A stretch of 64,000 nucleotides of DNA from Psococerastis gibbosa (GCA_963971405.1 OZ020492.1:9970151-10034150); one strand, 5' to 3'; counted from the first letter of the stretch, positions 34,201 through 42,458 are shown. Notes: a model not told the origin generated them from the letters alone. A program made the numbers and translations.

Positions 34201-35315
34201 ATTATTTACCATGAAATTACTCATTTTCTCTATCGACTAATTTTGATAAATTGGAAAGCATGTTCGAAGAAACTAGGACCGGTTCTTTTTTGTTTACCTG
34301 CGATACAAGGCTCTATATAGACTAAGTTACTTAGTGAAGGGGTTGATATTTTGAATGTAATATATATGAATTGTAATACATTATCTACTTACTTACTTTA
34401 CTTATATCACTTCAAAACCACGGGTATTTCGCATGATTTCAATGATGTTGTTGTGTATAAAAAGCCTATAGATGCCTATGCGCTGGTAAATCACCAATTT
34501 TCTTGTAGAGAGAGCGTGTTTAATGGATTACCGGTTGCCGCATTTCCAGACAACGCCCTCTTGTTAGGATTTCCTGTCTTTTGGACACTTTATATTATTC
34601 TCCAGCATAGGCGCCCATTCCATTGACCGGCTAGGGCTATTTCCAAAAACAGTGACGTGGTAGCAGACATTCAAGACTTAGGTTGCGTTTCCACCGATCT
34701 CGCATTGCAGAATGCAAATGACATTGTCGGAAATTAGAATTTTTCTTTTTATAGAAATCTATTAAAATGTTTGTACTTAACATATCCCATGACGCCATTT
34801 TTTAATTTTAGTTTGTTTGTTTGTGATTTTACTGTATGATCATTGATCAATTTTAACTATGGCATAGAGGAAAATAAACATTTCCGTCAATTCTGCAATG
34901 CGAGGTCGGTGGAAACGCCACCTAAGTCTTGAATGTCTGCTACCACGTCACCGTTTTTGGAAATAGCCCTAGCCGGTCAATGGAATGGGGACCTTATATA
35001 TAAATAACAATTTTTTTACCATTGGTGAAAAAATACACGTCCTCGATAAACCCACACCGGCTACAAATAATAATGGACAAGCTGAGACAGGCTTACCATT
35101 GACAATATGTAACATGCGTAAGCAATGACATAAACAAGTGGGGGTAGGGTCTATATATGAATTAACACTAACATATATTTAGGTTTAACCTATTTTCTTT
35201 GTTGTTACTATTTTCTAACAAAATGTAGTCAATTTACCTCAACATATGAAGTATCCTCGGCGTAATCTCCGCCAATGAGAAACGAGACTCCCAGCGCATA
35301 GAGTACAAACTCCAT
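22026..35315 (-). CDS. Ance: Angiotensin-converting-enzyme-like M2 metallopeptidase (gene span, eleven exons)
   Basis: CDS on the - strand: 35315-35238, 32802-32665, 29722-29564, 28184-27941, 27194-27003, 26276-26162, 25298-25146, 24833-24610, 24271-24034, 22919-22797 and 22210-22026. Every junction is GT-AG and phases agree throughout, giving 616 aa, the size of single-domain insect ACEs. Order: signal peptide 1-19; M2 domain from about 30; CRASAWDF 346-353; zinc motif HEMAH 377-381 with third ligand E405 in [13 protein letters not shown] 503-507; PYIRYF 511-516. M2 ACEs are zinc dipeptidyl carboxypeptidases, usually secreted. Zinc ligands, K503, H505, Y512, R514 (chloride site) and Y515 match human testis ACE K511, H513, Y520, R522 and Y523. 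Odd points: R347 replaces H353, and A380 replaces the motif Gly. The extreme C-terminus is unresolved beside an 18-nt G run. No C-terminal membrane segment was seen. Confidence 0.93.
22797..22919 (-). CDS. Ance: ACE-like exon 10
   Basis: Acceptor ATTTTTTCATAG, donor GTAAGT; 123 nt, phase 2/2. [20 protein letters not shown] then [20 protein letters not shown] matches YF(V/I)..I.QFQ(F/L)...LC..AG ... CD.Y.S.EAG.L, including the C-terminal disulfide cysteines. The exon is too short and interrupted to show up as a long frame. Confidence 0.95.
23748..23993 (+). mobile_element. tRNA-derived SINE, copy 1, with (TTTA)n tail
   Basis: A pol III B-box-like GGTTCGAGTCCC (23818-23829) follows a tRNA-like head (TAGTGGTACGGACTCTGACC). 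A family-specific body (CATGCTTCGGAGGGCATGTA ... CCTAACTCCGCTAGGTTGG) leads to a (TTTA)n tail at about 23963-23990. Two reverse copies at 28221-28420 and 31741-31945 share head, body and tail. A 17-bp word GTCAGGACATGTAGAGT is doubled at its start. It lies in an ACE intron, antisense to that gene. Confidence 0.85.
24034..24271 (-). CDS. Ance: ACE-like exon 9: substrate and chloride-site residues
   Basis: Acceptor TTTTTGTTACAG, donor GTAACA; phase 1 in, 2 out. [40 protein letters not shown] and [17 protein letters not shown] match the family closely. K503, H505, Y512 and R514 correspond to K511, H513, Y520 and R522 of human testis ACE; R514 completes across the intron. Confidence 0.96.
24610..24833 (-). 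CDS. Ance: ACE-like exon 8: zinc-binding motif
   Basis: Acceptor TGATTTTAG, donor GTTAGT; phase 2 in, 1 out. Contains [20 protein letters not shown] and [19 protein letters not shown]377, H381 and E405 are the zinc ligands and E378 the general base, at standard spacing. The family motif is HEMGH; here Gly is Ala. Confidence 0.96.
25146..25298 (-). CDS. Ance: ACE-like exon 7: active-site strand with CRASAWDF
   Basis: Acceptor TTTTTTGAATGTAG, donor GTAAAT; phase 2/2. [30 protein letters not shown] and RASAWDFCN are clear family blocks. The family has CHASAWDF here; the sequence reads TGT AGA GCA TCT GCA TGG, so His is Arg (residue 347). The usual Tyr after DF is Cys (C354). C346 is the partner of C364 in exon 8. 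Confidence 0.96.
25481..25775. mobile_element. MITE-like element with about 115-bp inverted repeats
   Basis: Left arm from TAGAGTTTTAGAAAAACTTG to AAACCCACTTGTGCTAGTAT; right arm its reverse complement from ATACTAACACAAGTGGGTTT to CAAGTTTTTCTAAAACTCTA. The core holds GTGGGTTTCCCTCTGTAGAT. Related halves occur at 2755-2965 and about 33325-33432, so this is a family. Located in ACE intron 6. Confidence 0.85.
26162..26276 (-). CDS. Ance: ACE-like exon 6
   Basis: Acceptor ATTTTTAG, donor GTAAGT; phase 1 in, 2 out. [20 protein letters not shown] continues the GPIPAHLLG(N)MWAQ.W block split across the intron. Confidence 0.95.
26493..26905 (-). mobile_element. Repeat family A, diverged partial copy
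   Basis: Carries the family words CAAGGGGCAAGCGACC, GAGTTAGCC, AATCGACGAACAGACA, AAACGTGTAAATCCGTTGAA and a degenerate end (TTATACTAGCGTATAAAT) in the same orientation as the copy ending at 46010. It is the most diverged of the five copies. Located in ACE intron 5. Confidence 0.7.
27003..27194 (-). CDS. Ance: ACE-like exon 5
   Basis: Acceptor TATTTGTGCAG, donor GTTTGT; phase 1 in, 1 out. [38 protein letters not shown] and GPIPAHLLG are near-diagnostic ACE blocks. Confidence 0.96.
27941..28184 (-). CDS. Ance: ACE-like exon 4
   Basis: Acceptor AATTTTCTAG, donor GTAAGA; phase 0 in, 1 out. [12 protein letters not shown] ... [20 protein letters not shown] matches family IYSTAKVC ... C(L)SLEP(G)L(D)..(M)..S.DY, including the C-x(n)-C pair. 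[20 protein letters not shown] and [10 protein letters not shown] follow. The SINE ending at about 28221 lies directly upstream, its T-rich tail running into the acceptor. Confidence 0.95.
28221..28420 (-). mobile_element. tRNA-derived SINE, copy 2
   Basis: Reverse-strand copy: on the + strand GCCAACCTAGCGGAGTTAGG through GGACTCGAACCAACAACCTT to CACTACATGTCCTGAC. Its A/T-rich 3' tail (about 28187-28220) faces ACE exon 4 and stops within about ten bases of the splice acceptor. Same strand as the ACE gene. Confidence 0.85.
29145..29285. repeat. Dispersed repeat family B, copy
   Basis: GTATCCGATTAACCCTTTCA ... TCGCCTCACTAAGT ... TACTTGAGTCTCCGACC ... AAGCACGCTACCACCT. Same unit as at 8685, 20680 and 39480. 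Confidence 0.6.
29564..29722 (-). CDS. Ance: ACE-like exon 3
   Basis: Acceptor CACTTTCTAG, donor GTAAGT; 53 codons, phase 0/0. [20 protein letters not shown] then [12 protein letters not shown] aligns with the ACE blocks A(W)KNAS.FDW...DP.VRR and L(G)..GRAALP. Confidence 0.93.
29815..30050. repeat. Dispersed repeat family C, copy 1
   Basis: GCCGGCCGCCTTAGCAAGTT ... GGTCGTGTGCACAGTGCCGG ... GGACTTGTCCTGGTCACCTC ... GGGCCCACACCGTGGCCTGG. A second copy with high identity is at 37520-37740. Non-coding; the GC-rich composition contrasts with the surroundings. Confidence 0.7.
30066..30225. mobile_element. Near-complete hairpin element, about 160 bp
   Basis: ATCCGGGATGTTGAGCCATG ... TTCTGAAAGCGC ... 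GTCTCGTCAACATC is mirrored by GATGTTGACGAAACGT ... CTTTCAGAACGACCACGG ... ATCCCGGAT. The two halves pair over nearly all their length, as in a foldback MITE. Located in ACE intron 2. Confidence 0.65.
30921..31126. mobile_element. MITE with about 75-bp inverted repeats ending TATAGTC
   Basis: Ends TATAGTCTACGCAAAATGAG and CTCATTTTGCGTGGACTATA are complementary with one mismatch. The arms continue through AAGTATGGACATGGAATG and TTTTGATCCTGTGCAACAC. The TA at each edge is compatible with a TA target site, as for Tc1/mariner-type elements. It produces spurious open frames on both strands. Confidence 0.85.
31296..31318. repeat. (AAT)n microsatellite
   Basis: Seven to eight uninterrupted AAT/ATA units, followed 120 bp later by a shorter AATAATAAT tract near 31431. 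Confidence 0.9.
31726..31945 (-). mobile_element. tRNA-derived SINE, copy 3, with (AAAT)n tail
   Basis: Reverse copy in ACE intron 2. The tail reads AAATAAATAAATAAG on the + strand (31726-31741), followed by ACTAAGCCAACCTAGCGGAG and, at the far end, the tRNA-like head ACTCAACATGTCC. Closely related to the copies at 23748 and 28221. Confidence 0.85.
31946..32640. other. ACE intron 2 segment, no recognised element
   Basis: A 79-codon + frame at 32024-32263 is open, but it shows no known motif and no splice context linking it to a gene. The rest contains ATTGGTCGAAA words (about 32255 and 32312) in inverted arrangement, so a diverged repeat is possible. Confidence 0.3.
32665..32802 (-). CDS. 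Ance: ACE-like exon 2: N-terminal helix of the M2 domain
   Basis: Acceptor TTTCTTTCAG, donor GTACGT; 46 codons, phase 0/0. [20 protein letters not shown] then [13 protein letters not shown] corresponds to the family block with F-(L/V)-x-E-Y-(D/N) and A-x-W-x-(Y/F)-x-T-N-I-T. NFS and NIT are potential N-glycosylation sites. C48 is not a usual ACE cysteine. Confidence 0.93.
33440..34300 (+). mobile_element. Repeat family A, copy with hairpin end and C run
   Basis: Starts TTTTCCAATTTATACGTAGTATAAG. It includes AGGATTTACACGTTTTGAGG, a (TGTC)n tract, CGATTTTGATGAAATTTTGC, a G run (33701-33710), an (AT)n tract (33785-33810), TGCCCCTTGATAGGTTGCTT, a run of 14 C at about 34157-34170 and the end GAAACTAGGACCGGTTC. 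Also present at 38120-38740, 40668-41480 and 45290-46010. No coding capacity. Confidence 0.8.
34614..34989. mobile_element. MITE with about 100-bp inverted repeats
   Basis: Left CCCATTCCATTGACCGGCTA ... GTAGCAGACATTCAAGACTT ... GCATTGCAGAATG; right is the reverse complement ending GCCGGTCAATGGAATGGG. The core of about 170 bp is A/T-rich. It shares GTCTGCTACCACGTCA with the hairpin at 44685-44826, so they may be related. Located in ACE intron 1. Confidence 0.85.
35238..35315 (-). CDS. Ance: ACE-like exon 1: signal peptide
   Basis: ATG at 35315 opens 26 codons, [20 protein letters not shown] and on, a short hydrophobic leader typical of secretion signals with likely cleavage near GGDYA/E. Donor GAG/GTAAAT, phase 0. 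A TCAGT initiator-like word lies about 64 nt upstream of the ATG (35383-35379). Confidence 0.82.
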
Positions 35316-35378
35316 ATTCGTATTTGTTCACTTCGCGATGTCAGAACATATTACAACTGGAGTTCTGTTTAGTAGAAA

Positions 35379-35383
35379 ACTGA
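35379..35383 (-). promoter_or_regulatory. Possible initiator (TCAGT) for the ACE-like gene
   Basis: TCAGT, the common arthropod initiator pentamer, lies 64 nt upstream of the ACE ATG on the same strand. No TATA box or matching downstream element was found at the expected spacing, so this is a motif match only. Confidence 0.2.
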
Positions 35384-35399
35384 CAAAAAAACGCTGTGG

Positions 35400-36780
35400 C
35401 ACGGCAACTTAATTAGGTTTCAGGACTGGTAGTGCTTCCCCCTTCTTAGCCACTGCTAAATTTGGGACGTTGCGGTCAGCAACATGGCCGGCTGCTGCGT
35501 TTTCCCCTACCGATGAAGGTAGAGTGGGTTGATTTCCGATTCATAGTAGGTAACTGGTAGCTGAACTACCCTGGTGTGCGGGATGAGGAAGGACTACCCA
35601 ATTTTTGTGGTACTACTCTGTTATCTATATGGTCCGGAATTGCCCAGTTGATAGAAAACGGGTTTATGAAACGGAAGGTCGAGGTTCGAAACCTTCACAT
35701 TTTTAAAAGCCATTTCCATTTTATTACTTGTTCTTAATTAGTCCAAGTTGATGAGGTTGCCCAGGGACCGTCTGAAACAGTCTGCCTACCTTTCTACCAC
35801 TATTGAAATGAAAAATGAAAAATTTATTTTAGGCGAGCTTTAGCCCCGAAGGGTTACTCTACCAGCTAACCAGCCGATCTTATCAAGGAATCGAACCACC
35901 GAAGTTGGTCCATAAATTAAAAGGCTGTGTATGTACCAGTTCTCCCCTCTGTCGGCTGTAATGGCCAATATAAAAAGAAAAATATTCACTCATCCCAAAT
36001 TGATACTATACCTTCAATGGTGGGGAATAAAACGCGATTTCCGCGCATTTTGTTGACCACAGTATTCTCAATAGAGCAGTGGTCACGAGAGAGAGAGAGA
36101 GGATCCACTTCCTGTCCTCAGGCCGAGGCCTTCCATAGGTTGTCGTACTACGGCGTTTTTTTTTTACCACTGTATATTTGAGATTTAGGTAATGCTCTTT
36201 AATAGAAGTACATTGGTTTAGTACATAGCTGAACTTTAGCCATGTAAAGCCGGCCGTGGCGCAGTTGCTTGAAAAATTAATTTCGGACCTGAAGGTCTGA
36301 GTTTGGGCCCCGGCCCATTATGAAAAACGAAATCCGTGAGTTTTGTTACACCCAGATATGATGACCGGTAGTCCGAATGCGGCTACTGGGCATGTTACTA
36401 ATCACAATATTCAATAAATTCTACCGAGTTTCAGGCCCATACTCTGTATTGGTCGTGTGTCTTTTCTTTTGGGAAGAGATTTATTTATTATCACTATTAT
36501 TACCACTTCACAAACTCTTAGCTGTGATGCTAGGGCTTTCATTTTAGCAATTAGCAGCCTATATATATGAGTATTGTGAAATTTTTAATCAGTTTAATTG
36601 TCTACCTCTAGTATTAGTATGCATCTAAATTGAAATATTCAAATGCCTCTGGGCCAAGTTTCTCTGGGATTAACTTTTATCTTATCTCTTATCGTTGGGC
36701 CGGAATAGTCTAGTTGTTAGAGAACTGAGCTATGCTAATGAAGTTCGAAGTTTGGAGCTCGACACAGAAGGAAACATTTT
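35400..36780. other. Intergenic DNA upstream of the ACE-like gene; several tRNA-like SINE heads
   Basis: Three short segments look like decayed tRNA-derived heads: 35637-35700 (AATTGCCCAGTTGATAGAAA ... GGTTCGAAACC), 36249-36325 (GCCGGCCGTGGCGCAGTTGC ... GGGCCCCGGCCC) and 36698-36765 (GCCGGAATAGTCTAGTTGTT ... GTTCGAAGTTTG). None folds convincingly as a functional tRNA. No gene is seen. Confidence 0.4.
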
Positions 36781-37458
36781 GCCGCCCAACCCAAATGGGT
36801 ACCTTATCTACACAGGTACGAAAAAACGCGGCTGCCGAACATGTTGCTGACCACAACACCCCAAAGAGAGCAGTTGTCAAGAGAGAGAATCCTAGTACGG
36901 ATATCGTAACGCGGTATTTTTTTTTTCGCTCGTCAGGAATCGAACACAACACCTTCGAGTTCATAGACAAGTTCTATACAGCTGGGCTGCAAGTTGTCCC
37001 TTAAGTTAATAAATAAAAATTACCCCTTAAAAAGATTTAGCGCTACCGATTATTTGTGAATTATTTTCAACAACATTTTCACTGCTGGCCACTATCCCGG
37101 TACAAGCTATTCCTCCACTATTAGAGTATCTGCTCCTCCCGGAGTATAGCACGGACTGGTTTCAGTATTATAGTCCCAGTGAGGCTTGTGCCTAGAAAGC
37201 CACACATGGCTACCCATGTATGATGAAAGCAAGGAGGCTCCTCTTAGAACTAATTCGAGCGTTCCTTTATTTTGTATTCTTTGGTACTTATCCCAAACCG
37301 CAGTACCACGTTGAATTACCTGCTCCTGGCTGTGGTCACTACCGACGTAAGGGGGGGGGGCGGAATATTGATACATCCTATTAAAAAGTTGCGGATGGAA
37401 ATTGTCAATGTTTAGTTACATGGCGAGATCCAGTCGCTGGGAGTATTGTAGCTGTAAT

Positions 37459-37481
37459 TTTTTTTTTTTTTTTTTTTTTTG
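37459..37481. repeat. T homopolymer tract
   Basis: About 22-23 consecutive T. It is immediately followed by GAATGACTTTTTATGGACC, the start word of repeat family D, so it may be a poly-A tail of a reverse-oriented retroelement fragment. Confidence 0.85.
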
Positions 37482-37519
37482 AATGACTTTTTATGGACCT
37501 AGGCCTACTTATAGTGGCA

Positions 37520-37740
37520 GCCGGCCGCCATACCAAGTCGAATCCAGCGGACCAGAGCAGGTTCAAAGCTGCAGATAAGTTGGTCGTGTGCACAGTGCCG
37601 GTAGGGTAACATGGTAGGACTTGTCCTGGTCACCTCCGAACTAATCGTGTGACTTCACTGTGTTTCCCAAGTGGTTCGGAATCCACTATAATCAGGAGGT
37701 CCACTGGAGTCCTATGGGCCCACACCGTGGCCTGGGGATG
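37520..37740. repeat. Dispersed repeat family C, copy 2
   Basis: Near-identical to 29815-30035: GCAGCCGGCCGCCATACCAA ... GGTCGTGTGCACAGTGCCGG ... GGGCCCACACCGTGGCCTGG. It is directly followed by family-D sequence (TAAGCTTACCATTGGCGCCA), suggesting C and D are parts of one larger element. Confidence 0.7.
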
Positions 37741-37924
37741 TGTCAAGATGTGTAAGATAAGCTTACCATTGGCGCCACGAAACAGGTGAAAGCATGACTT
37801 AACCAAGTACAGATACGAGTACAGAAAAAGTGCCTGACCCCACCTATGGCTGTGATAAGAGTAAATTAGTCACCTCAGTTTTTTTTACAATATAGGAAGA
37901 AATGTCGATTGTTGAGCAATAAAA

Positions 37925-38125
37925 ATTGCACATCCCTTAGATGAATTGTTCCTATGCATTTTAATTTATAGTGTATAACTAACACCAATCGGCCACAGTT
38001 CCTGATCTTTATTGGTAAAAAGTGAATGTAGAAATGTCAGGTGGAGGAAGTTTCAAAACAAGACGTCTACAAAATGTGTATCACAATGTAGAGGGACATT
38101 TCATCTAAGGGATGTGACATTTTTT
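37925..38125. mobile_element. MITE-like inverted-repeat element
   Basis: TGCACATCCCTTAGATGAAT at 37928 is mirrored by TTCATCTAAGGGATGTGACA at 38100. The arms continue imperfectly (TGTTCCTATGCATT / ACAATGTAGAGGGACA). The core is A/T-rich. Confidence 0.6.
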
Positions 38126-38740
38126 GTCTGCGATAGATATTTCTTTGAAATTGGCTTTTGTTTTTAAAAGAACCGGTCCGAGTTTACTCGAACATGCTTT
38201 CCAATTTATCAAAATTAGTAGATAGAGAAAATGAGTAATTTGATGGCAAATAATTTTCCTATGGCTACATTTTCGATATCTCGGGGGGGGGGGGGGTGTC
38301 CCACTGACGTCACTGGAAGTGAGATAAATTCTGGATAGGTCAGACCAACACATTACCACACAGCAATAATGGCAGGGCACGCAATGCATTTGAGCGCGAA
38401 TTTTCTATCATTTTTTCAACAAAAATTTTTTGCACAAAACCATATAGTTTTTTGGGAAAGCAACTTGTCCGGTTTCGTTACTCAATTTAACGCCTATAAC
38501 ATGCCTGAATGTAGAAATCATCGATAGAAAGGTTTCGCAAAAAAAAATTTTTAGTCATTTTTCATTAAAATTTAGTTATTTTTTTACCCCCAGAAGCAAA
38601 CTATCAAGGGGCAAGCGAACACCCGCATTTTGTCAACATTAATAATGACTACAATATATGTGAATTTAAAAGAAATCAATGGAGCCGTTTTTGATAAATA
38701 ACAATTTTTTAGACTTTGTTTTGGAGTTTTTTTGAGAATA
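38120..38740 (-). mobile_element. Repeat family A, reverse copy
   Basis: Reverse of 33440-34300: GAACCGGTCCGAGTTTACTC, a G run of 14 at about 38282-38295, CATCGATAGAAAGGTTTCGC, ATCAAGGGGCAAGCGAAC. The hairpin end is missing, so it is truncated. It abuts the MITE ending near 38125. Confidence 0.8.
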
Positions 38741-38984
38741 TGGCCACCTATGGTTCATAACAAAATCTGTCTGTTATTATTTATTTATTGCTTTCCTAGC
38801 CCTATTTAGACGTTAGTATAAATAATGGTTAGTGGGAGTGGCGTAGCCAGAATTTTTTTTTTGGGTGGGGTAATGTTTTCCCGCTTCCGATAGGTTTTTG
38901 AATGGGGTGGTGTTTCATTTGGCGCTACCCCCCCCTCCCCCCCGGGATAGATTGTTTTTTTTTTTTTAAAGTTAGGCCTGAAAT

Positions 38985-39060
38985 AGTTTACTTTAACTTT
39001 ACTTAACTTAACTTTACTTAACTTAACTTTACTTTACTAACTTTATTAACAAAACTGGAA
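38985..39060. repeat. ACTTAACTTT tandem simple repeat
   Basis: Variants of TTTACTTAACTTAAC repeat about five times in 70 bp, then decay. Confidence 0.8.
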
Positions 39061-39479
39061 AAAGGGGGACCGGGGTCTCCCCGGCGATTTTTTTAGATAA
39101 ATCTGTCACTCAATTTGGGGCCAAGAATGAATCGAAAATTGTCTCTCAAAAATGGCTTTTTCATTCACATATATTGTAGAACTTATCATTAAAACCAACT
39201 TCACTTGGTCGCTTCCCTCTTGATAGTTTAGTTCAGGGCTTTTGTATTCATTCGCCTCAGGACCTCAGCATTAGGAGCACGCTCTCACCCTTGCATTAGT
39301 ACCTTAATGCTACAATTTTAGATATTAACCTGGGGAAAAGATAGCCCCGAAATAAGACATGTATTTTTGTTTATATAGTCCGATCCAGTATATCGAGTAA
39401 GTTTGTGAGACGTTTTTAAGTGGCTGCGCTTGGGGGACGAATGATGCCCAGACTATAGCGAAAAAACAGGACTTTTTTT

Positions 39480-39645
39480 AAAAGTTAATCGCTTACAAAC
39501 AATTCAATGAATGTATCCGATTGACCTCTTCAGTCGCCTCACTAAGTTACCTAGTAGTTACTTGTGTCGAGTTACGACACGACTCCGATCACATGGCGTG
39601 TAGAGACTCGCACAAGTAGAAGCACGCTACCACTATAGGTTTGAG
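39480..39645. repeat. Dispersed repeat family B, longest copy
   Basis: GTTAATCGCTTACAAACAAT ... GTATCCGATTGACCTCTTCA ... AAGCACGCTACCACTATAGG. Gives the fullest view of the unit (about 165 bp). Confidence 0.65.
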
Positions 39646-40660
39646 TTACTATAATGATATGATCAGGGCGGAATACCTAGAAAATATTACATTGTTTGCA
39701 ATTAAGAACTATATTTTAAGTCTACTCACTGATACAGATTAAAAAACTAACATGATAAAGTGAATTGTGCGGTGATCCCAACGCGCCTTTATTGGCTTTG
39801 TGGCACCGGTTATTAGAAGAATGTGAAATGTTTTTTTTTGGTTAAATACACGTATTATTATTATTATTATTAATACCTGGCCATCGAAGTCTAGGGGCTG
39901 ATATAGTTGCCTGAGCTATGGAAAGGTGTAGCCGGAGGGACACAAAGTGAAAACCTCATGTTAAAAAAAGGAGGCAAACCGACCAATATCGACCCAAAAA
40001 GGAAAAAGAAGCTCCGGTGTAAGCCAAGTAGTGGAAATAGTCTGTCCCTTTGTTTTCTTAGCTAAAATATCAGTCTTCTCGGGCCTTATGTGGATTCGCC
40101 ATTGATGATGGAAGCTAACGGATAAATTGTACAGTGCGATGGGCACGGTAATAGCAGTCGTGCGCAGCGCCCCGGAAAGCCCCATAACTGTGTCACTTGT
40201 GTGAAAATCTATGTTATTTTCCATCTGCCGCTTTGCTTGTTTTAAACATCCAATTTCGCCGACATCGCACGTCTCAATCAGTGCTAATTTACGCCTACTT
40301 ACTAAGTTAATAGAGTAATACGTTATTTAACGGTTAGTTGTTGCCATTGTCACTAGAGTTCTACATAAGACCAAAGGCCTTGAGTTTTATGTAAGATAAA
40401 TGGGTAATTCGAATTCGCCAAGGATATTTTCGGAATTTCTGGTGCCACCTTCCACCAGAAATTCTGAGACTGAAGGTCCCGTCTCTTCTATATAGAACTC
40501 TAGACGTTGGGGGGGGGGGGTCAACTGTTCCTCCCTCCCCAATACAATATATATATTTCCGTTAAATTATACAAGTACAAGAAAGTATAAAATAAAATTG
40601 TCGTAGCTGGCGGCTCCCATGCATAGGAGGGAAGCGATATTGTGTGTCGACCATATCTTG
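39646..40660. other. Intergenic, no gene seen
   Basis: Holds an ATT microsatellite (39855-39875) and a run of 11 G (40509-40519). The - frame of 87 codons at 39961-40224 has no recognisable domain. Confidence 0.35.
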
Positions 40661-40667
40661 CTTTTTG

Positions 40668-41480
40668 CTTTCCAATTTATACGTAGTATAAGGAAAGCTT
40701 TGTGACGGTCGAAATTTGCGATTCCGAGATTTCAACGGATTTACACGTTTTGAGGTCCCAGGAACCCAAAAAAGTGGTTTTTACGAAATGTCTGTCTGTC
40801 TGTCTGTGCGTCGATTTGCGGGCAAACTACTCAGTCGATCTTGATGAAATTCGGCATGTAGATTCACAAAAATCATACCTCGGAACAATTTTTTTTATTT
40901 GAGGCTAACTTAATTTGGGGGGGTTTTATTCTCAAAAAACTCCAAAAAAACGTCTAAAAAATTATTTCTCAAAAACGGCTCCAACGATTTCTTTTAAATT
41001 CACATAAATTGTAGTCGTTATTAATATTAGTGAAATGCGTGGGGTCGCTTGCCCCTTGATAGGTTGCTTCTGGGGGTAAAAAAATAAAAATAACTATATT
41101 TTAATGAAAAATGACTAAAAAATAATTTTTCTGCGAAACCTTTCTATCGATGATTTCTACCTTCAGGCATGTTTTAGGTGTTAAATTGAGTAACGAAACC
41201 GGACAGGTTGCTTTCCCAGAAAAGCATTTGGTTTTGTAAAAAAAAAATGATAGAAAATTCATGCTCAAATGCCAGTATTGCTGTGTGGTAATGTGTTGGT
41301 CTGACCTATCTAGAATTTACCTCACCTCCAGTGACGTCAGGTGGACAACCCCCCCCCCCCCCTCGAGGTATCGGAAATTTAACCATAGGAAAATTATTTA
41401 CCATGAAATTACTCATTTTCTCTATCGACTAATTTTGATAAATTGGAAAGCATGTTCGAGGAAACTAGGACCGGTTCTTT
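40668..41480 (+). mobile_element. Repeat family A, best-preserved copy (array unit 1)
   Basis: 813 bp from TTGCTTTCCAATTTATACGT to ACTAGGACCGGTTCTTT. The first 32 bases form an imperfect hairpin (GCTTTCC ... GGAAAGC enclosing TTATACGTAGTATAA). A run of 14 C lies at about 41350-41363. At its end the sequence starts again with ATTTATACGTTAAGGAAAG, beginning a head-to-tail array. Confidence 0.85.
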
Positions 41481-42340
41481 ATTTATACGTTAAGGAAAGT
41501 TTTGTGATGATCAAAAAAAATTATTTAAGCGAAAGTACACATTTTTAGGAGTTTCGCTTTCGCTTACATACTATAATTACATACGCTTACATACTATAAA
41601 TGTTTTTTTTTGAAAAAATGATAGAAAATTCACGCTCAAATGCATTGCGTGCCCTGCCATTATTACTGTGGGGTAATGTGTTGGTCTGACCTATCTAGAA
41701 TTTACCTCACTTCCAGTGACGTCAGGTGGGCACCCCCCCCCCCCCAGAGATATCGGAAATTTAACTATAGGAAAATTATTTACCATGAAATTACTCATTT
41801 TCTCTAGCTACTACTTGATAAATTGGAAAGCATGTTCGAGTAAACTCGGACCGGTTCTTTATTTATACGTTAAGGAAAGTTTTGTGATGATCAAAAAAAA
41901 TTATTTAAGCGAAAGTACACATTTTTAGGAGTTTCGCTTTCGCTTACATACTATAATTACATACGCTTACATACTATAAATGTTTTTCTGAAAAAATGAT
42001 AGAAAATTCACGCTCAAATGCATTGCGTGCCCTGCCATTATTACTGTGGGGTAAAGTGTTGGTCTGACCTATCTAGAATTTACCTCACTTCCAGTGACGT
42101 CAGGTGGGCACCCCCCCCCCCCCCCCCCCCAGAGATATCGGAAATTTAACTATAGGAAAATTATTTACCATGAAATTACTCATTTTCTCTAGCTACTACT
42201 TGATAAATTGGAAAGCATGTTCGAGTAAACTCGGACCGGTTCTTTATTTATACGTTAAGGAAAGTTTTGTGATGATCAAAAAAAATTATTTAAGCAAAAG
42301 TACACATTTTTAGGAGTTTCGCTTTCGCTTACATACTATA
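41481..42340 (+). repeat. Tandem array of internally deleted family-A units (380 and 385 bp, plus a partial third)
   Basis: Units run 41481-41860, 41861-42245 and 42246-about 42340. Each begins ATTTATACGTTAAGGAAAGT, has TTTCGCTTTCGCTTACATAC, then joins the distal half of family A (AATGATAGAAAATTCACGCT ... AGTGACGTCAGGTGG), a C run, and ends CGGACCGGTTCTTT. C runs are 14 in the first unit and about 20 in the second. The units are almost identical to each other. Confidence 0.9.
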
Positions 42341-42458
42341 ATTGACAAATTAAATAATATAAATGAAATCTGCCTTCATCACTTTTGACACAACGCAGCC
42401 ATATGATACCAAGCAACCAAACAACCATTTTTTTGAAAATCGGCTTGGTGTCGTGGTG

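Noticed and set aside
36249..36325. Possible tRNA gene (GCCGGCCGTGGCGCAGTT ... GGGCCCCGGCCC)
   Set aside because: The ends look tRNA-like, but the D and anticodon arms do not fold convincingly; treated as a SINE head.
41461..42340. CRISPR-like regularly spaced repeat
   Set aside because: The repeat units are 380-385 bp and contiguous with no unique spacers; a satellite-like tandem array in a eukaryotic genome.
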